A stretch of 64,000 nt of DNA. Source: Actinophytocola sp. (lineage in GTDB: Bacteria; Actinomycetota; Actinomycetes; Mycobacteriales; Pseudonocardiaceae). Every line of letters begins with the position of its first letter. The stretch's first letter is position 1. Both the position numbers and the translations under genes were made by a program. Below the pieces are notes generated by a model. That model was not told where the DNA came from. It saw nothing but the letters and a program-made list of their open reading frames with translations, and searched no databases. The stretch is from NCBI RefSeq assembly GCF_009379765.1, contig NZ_WHTD01000001.1, positions 1 to 64,000 of the forward strand, in the 5' to 3' direction. This document shows, one piece after another, positions 60,871 to 64,000 of the stretch.

Positions 60871-61152
60871 GGGTTTGTCTCGTAACCCGGTGGGGCTGGG
60901 TCCGCCGGTGGTTGATCATGGTGTGGGGCAGGTGAGCTCGGCGTCGCGCCTGGAGTGGATTGCCCTGTTCACGGGGTTGGAACCGGGTCAGTTCCGCAAG
61001 CTGGTGCGGGTGGTGGCGAAGCGCGGTGGGGAGGAGATCGGGGATGGTCGGCCGGGTCGGCAGTGGGCGTTGCCGCTGGCTTATCGGGTGTTGCTGGTCG
61101 CCGCGTATTGGCGGACGAACTTGACGATGCGGCGGATCGTGCCCTTGGCACG

Positions 61153-62174
61153 GTGCGCCGCGAGGTGCTGTGTGACCGAGCGGGGATGAGAGGACTCCGG
61201 CGCCGGGCTGTCGCAGCAGTCTGGTTGAAGCCGAGGGCAGCCTGACTCGGGAGACGCCAGACGTGCTGGTACTGCCGGACGGTGCGGGTCCGGCAAGCGA
61301 GACGAGAAGGTGTACGCGAGGAACCAGTGGCAAAGCCTCGTAAGTGACGAACCGGCTCAAATCTGGTGGATGTGGATAAGGGCCCGGGTGCAGTGCGTGA
61401 TCACCTGGATGGGTGGTCAACTCCGAAGCCGTGTAGTGCCGTCGGTGAGGAGGCCACGACAAAGGACTGCGGTCTGGTCCAGGGCAGGTCCGTCGTCGAC
61501 TGGGGGTTGTGGGATGGGGCGGAGGCCCTGTAGTAGTCCGAGCGCGCGCGCGAGAGGTGTGCACATGGCGAAGGGGGCCGGCAAGTCAGCAGGGAGGATG
61601 CTGGAATGCCGGGAGGATGTCGTCGGTGAATATCGACGAACTGGAATCGGCCTTGTACTGGGCCGAGCGCCGGGTACTGGGGATTCAGACCAAACTGCAC
61701 CAGTGGGCTAGCGGTGATCCTCATCGTCGGTTCACGGATCTGTTCAACCTCGTCGCTGCTCCATCAGCTTGACCAGGTGCTGCGGGGATGGACCGCCTAC
61801 TTCAAACACGGCTGGTCGAAGGCCACCTTCAACTACCTGCGCTCCTACACCTGGAAACAGGTCTTTGGATGGTTACGCCGCAAAACATCGACGAACCACC
61901 TGGAAGGAACTCCGCCGCAAGAACACCAGTGACGGATGGTGGCCCGCCACCGGCGAGGCGGCCCTGCTCAACCCAGGTGCAGTAAAGATCAACTACTACG
62001 CCTACCGGGGAACAAAGATCCCAACGCCATGGCCGAGCACAGCATAAGGACAACGAGAACCCTACCGGGACTTGTGGCGCGCCCATTGCGTGGAGACCCG
62101 CACGGCGGGTGCGGGAGGCGGTCCGGGGAACCCACCGATGGAAACATCGGCAGGGCGCCCCGGGTCGACCTCAC
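61153..62174 (+). mobile_element. Decayed group II intron inside the IS5 transposase
   Basis: It starts with GTGCG (the GUGYG rule) and contains ribozyme blocks familiar from actinobacterial group II introns: GCAGCCTGACTCGG, GGGTCCGGCAAGCGAGAC and GTGGCAAAGCCTCGTAAGTG. It ends in a domain VI-like block, GCGCCCCGGGTCGACCTCAC. The domain V region near 62090 appears shortened, so splicing is unlikely. The intron interrupts the IS5 transposase between RRIVPL and LVPTRDH, with loss of host-gene sequence. Confidence 0.75.
61617..62047 (+). pseudogene. Group II intron reverse transcriptase/maturase, deleted and frameshifted
   Basis: The N-terminal piece (WAERRVLGIQTKLHQW, HRRFTDLFNLV) joins directly to the maturase domain (QVLRGWTAYFKHGWSKATF), so the reverse-transcriptase core with its YADD motif is gone. 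A +1 shift near 61880 moves the reading to TWKELRRKNTSDGWWPATGE, then YRGTKIPTPWPSTA. The intron-encoded protein is dead. Confidence 0.8.
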
Positions 62175-62753
62175 CTGGTGCCGACGCGGGATCACCGGTT
62201 GGCGACGCCGTCGAAGAACTACCGGTATTCGGCGAAGGTGCAAGTCGCGATCGACGTCGATACTCGGCTGGTGATCGCCACCGGCGACGCACATCCCGGC
62301 AACCGTAACGACTGCACCGTCCGTCGTGACTCCGGAATCGAGCAGGAACTGGCGGGGCGCCCGGTGATGGCCGACGGCGGCTACCAAGGCAACCCCGAGG
62401 TGATCATGCCCTACCGCAAACCTCGTGACGGCAGTGATCTGCCGGACTGGAAGGAAGACCTCAACGCCGGCCACAGCAAGATCCGCGCCCGCGTCGAACA
62501 CGCCCTGGCCCGGATGAAGTGCTGGAAGATCCTGCGCGACTAGCGCCGCCAGCACCCTGAACGACACAGTGTCCGGAATCGCCCACCTGCACAACATCCT
62601 CCTCGCGGACTGATCCACAAGCACCAGTCCCACCAAACCACAACACCCATTACGAGACGTCCCGTAGTGGACTCGACAACGCGTTGCCGAAGACCGTCCG
62701 CAGGACGCCGAACGAAGTCAGTCTTGCCCGGTGTGTATTCACGTGCTCATCGG

Positions 62754-62771
62754 GTTGACTCGTCGGTCAAC
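62754..62771. promoter_or_regulatory. Palindrome GTTGAC-N6-GTCAAC
   Basis: This perfect 6-bp inverted repeat lies 68 bp upstream of the HTH gene and overlaps a possible -35 (TTGACT). It is a candidate operator for that operon. Confidence 0.4.
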
Positions 62772-62791
62772 AAATCAAAATCGACCGCAAG

Positions 62792-62828
62792 ATATGAGTT
62801 CAATGGGGAATATATGAGTTCAACGGGG
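62792..62828. repeat. 17-bp direct repeat (20-bp spacing) before the HTH gene
   Basis: ATATGAGTTCAATGGGG at 62792 recurs as ATATGAGTTCAACGGGG at 62812, with one mismatch. The 20-bp spacing puts both on the same face of the helix, and the second copy ends 11 bp before the start codon. This looks like an autoregulatory binding site. Confidence 0.6.
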
Positions 62829-62839
62829 GTAGGGGTACC

Positions 62840-63673
62840 TTGAAGCGGAACACCGGTAGCGGCACATCTACGCATGTCTTCTGTATTCGCCACAACACCC
62901 GGAATGGTTTCGATTCCAGCCAGCCAGGGAGACTGTGCAAGAAATGCGTCGACGAAATCCGTGATCTCGTGCGCGTCATTCCATGGCTCTACGAGCAATG
63001 TGTGATGAAGACCGCGAACGGTGGCCGATACCTGATATCTATCCATTCGTCCGAGAAACTGCACTCCTGGGGTACGCCTGGCGACAAGGCGATCGAGACT
63101 CGCACGAGCATCAAGGAGGTACTGGCGTGCTGGACGGCCATGGTCGTCGATGAGCTGGAGGTGGCTGCACCGAAGTCGGACGTCCGTTCCCACGCGGTCT
63201 TCCTGAACGCTCATGTCGCCTGGCTCGCGGCGCATCCCAGTGCCGGCGACCTCATCCAGGAGCTCGAGGAACTGGCCTGCGCGGCCGTTCCCATCATCGA
63301 CCGCGAGCCGGGCATCATCGAGCTCGGCGAGTGCGCCGAAGACGGCTGTTCCGCACCGCTGGTCGCAGATCTGGAGCATGCGACCTCGCTGTCGTTCACG
63401 TTGGTGCGGTGCGGGCTCGGCCACCGGTGGACCGCTCGTGACTGGCTCCGGCTCATGTACCGCGGCTTCCCGTCGACGGACGAAGACGGCGGCACGACGG
63501 CCAAGCGCATGGTGCCCACCAAGTCCGCAGCCAAGGCACTCGGCGTGACGGAGGCGACGATCCGGCAGTGGGCGCACCGCGGCAAGCTGACCCGCCACGG
63601 GACGCCGGGGAACGCCTCGTACGACCTCGTCGAACTCGCGGAACTCGCGCATCGGCTGCCGGCCCGCCCATGA
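62840..63673 (+). CDS. HTH (MerR-like) protein with Cys/His N-terminal region, OvmZ-like
   Basis: This 277-residue protein has a C-terminal winged-helix-like HTH, MVPTKSAAKALGVTEATIRQ, WAHRGKLTRHG, with the appearance of a MerR/excisionase-type domain. Its N-terminus has CIRH and CKKC, suggesting a small metal site, and CAEDGC lies in the middle. Proteins of this shape (called OvmZ-like in some clusters) are common in actinomycetes and their function is unknown. The start is TTG 62840 with AGGGG upstream. It is the first gene of an operon with ATGA overlaps to the next two, and the upstream direct repeats suggest autoregulation. Confidence 0.7.
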   Translation: MKRNTGSGTSTHVFCIRHNTRNGFDSSQPGRLCKKCVDEIRDLVRVIPWLYEQCVMKTANGGRYLISIHSSEKLHSWGTPGDKAIETRTSIKEVLACWTAMVVDELEVAAPKSDVRSHAVFLNAHVAWLAAHPSAGDLIQELEELACAAVPIIDREPGIIELGECAEDGCSAPLVADLEHATSLSFTLVRCGLGHRWTARDWLRLMYRGFPSTDEDGGTTAKRMVPTKSAAKALGVTEATIRQWAHRGKLTRHGTPGNASYDLVELAELAHRLPARP

Positions 63674-63753
63674 CGGGCCGGACGTGGGTCGGGAACGTCT
63701 GGACGCCGGCCCGGCCGGTCGCCGTGCCACCGCACCCGAAAGGTCCTCGGTGA
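63670..63753 (+). CDS. 27-residue ORF in an overlapping operon
   Basis: ATG 63670 overlaps the stop of the HTH gene (ATGA), and its own stop overlaps the start of the next gene (TGATG). The peptide MTGRTWVGNVWTPARPVAVP... is basic and proline-rich with no known motif. It may be a real small protein or simply couple translation of its neighbours. Confidence 0.45.
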   Translation: MTGRTWVGNVWTPARPVAVPPHPKGPR

Positions 63754-64000
63754 TGTCGGACGACATTCTCCTGGTGATGACCCGGTACCGGGACCTGTGG
63801 ACGCGCAGCGGTCTCGGAAACGCGGACGGAGTGATCGATGAGCGGTTCACCCGGCACGGCAGCTCGGGTGCGCTGCGGGGAGTGCCTGCCTTCCAGCGGT
63901 ACGTCGCGCACTACCTGACCGCGTTTCCGGATCTCGTGTTCACGGTCGACGACTGGTTCGGAACCCGGGACCGGGTCGTGGTCCGCTACGGCTTCACCGG
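63753..64000 (+). CDS. SnoaL-like (NTF2-fold) protein, N-terminal part
   Basis: The frame starts at ATG 63753, overlapping the previous stop, and runs off the window after 82 codons. RYRDLWTRSGLGNADGVIDE, FTRHGSSGALRGVPAFQRYV and YLTAFPDLVFTVDDWF fit the SnoaL/NTF2-like fold (polyketide cyclase, ester cyclase or isomerase families). Whether it belongs to the PKS pathway is unclear, since mobile-element debris lies between. Confidence 0.7.
   Translation, partial: MSDDILLVMTRYRDLWTRSGLGNADGVIDERFTRHGSSGALRGVPAFQRYVAHYLTAFPDLVFTVDDWFGTRDRVVVRYGFT

Larger units (their letters stand above)
60871..62663 (+). mobile_element. IS5-family insertion sequence, interrupted and decayed
   Basis: Imperfect terminal inverted repeats share GGG-n-GTCTCGTAA at the left end (60871) and on the opposite strand at the right end (to 62663). 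The transposase reads VSSASRLEWIALFTGLEPGQ from GTG 60932 to about 61146. It then breaks, and resumes at 62175 as LVPTRDHRLATPSKNYRYSA, continuing to ARMKCWKILRD. The middle is missing and replaced by a group II intron remnant. The last codons carry a stop and a frameshift before the natural end at 62613. No target-site duplication is obvious. The element is not mobile on its own. Confidence 0.8.

Noticed and set aside
62664-62674. TAGTGGACT beside the right end of the IS5 element, resembling the TetR operator
   Set aside because: It is only a half-site with no partner arm and lies more than 55 kb from the regulon. It is probably chance.

Overview
The window is high-GC DNA from a filamentous actinobacterium. 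The protein sequences look most like Pseudonocardiaceae (Amycolatopsis/Saccharopolyspora type); this is judged by eye and no search was run. Bases 1-6600 are ordinary chromosome: the start of ctaD, a uracil-DNA glycosylase, a coupled four-gene molybdo-oxidoreductase operon, a GNAT acetyltransferase and a TetR regulator. The same 16-bp palindrome, TGGACY-N4-RGTCCA, lies 15-50 bp upstream of five minus-strand genes, including the TetR gene itself, so these genes look like a local TetR regulon. A dps gene here is broken by a roughly 50-bp inversion. Two further TetR-like fragments have lost the DNA-binding domain.

Bases 6600-8900 are a scar zone. It holds remnants of IS30 and IS256 transposases, a tyrosine-recombinase tail, a one-spacer relic of a type I-E CRISPR array and a degenerate tRNA. 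It forms the left edge of a large biosynthetic gene cluster.

Bases 8830-60419 are a trans-AT polyketide synthase (PKS) cluster. A minus-strand operon encodes a flavin-dependent halogenase-like protein, a cytochrome P450, its 3Fe-4S ferredoxin and a cation/proton antiporter. Divergent from it, on the plus strand, are an AT-AT-PfaD-type enoylreductase protein and three giant PKS proteins of about 6258, 4335 and 3721 residues, with ten ketosynthases. The layout is: M1 KS-(degenerate AT)-KR-ACP; M2 KS-DH-KR-ACP; M3 KS-DH-KR-cMT-ACP-ER; M4 KS-DH//ACP, split between proteins; M5 KS-DH-KR-ACP; M6 KS-ACP; M7 KS-DH-KR-cMT-ACP; M8 KS-DH-KR-ACP; M9 KS-ACP; M10 KS-ACP-TE-MT. Ten extensions of an acetyl starter plus three methylations predict a C22 chain with three C-methyls, a terminal 1,3-dicarbonyl and a macrolactone oxygen at C21. 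That is the anthracimycin/chlorotonil pattern as I recall it. A halogenase beside this architecture suggests a chlorinated anthracimycin-like macrolide. This is inference.

The first giant gene carries an apparent one-base deletion in KS2 that splits it into two reading frames. It is either a sequence error or a disabling mutation. Bases 60420-62663 hold an intergenic stem-loop and a decayed IS5-family element that is itself interrupted by a decayed group II intron. Bases 62700-64000 begin another operon: a MerR-like HTH protein, a 27-residue ORF and a SnoaL-like protein cut by the window end, preceded by a palindrome and a 17-bp direct repeat.
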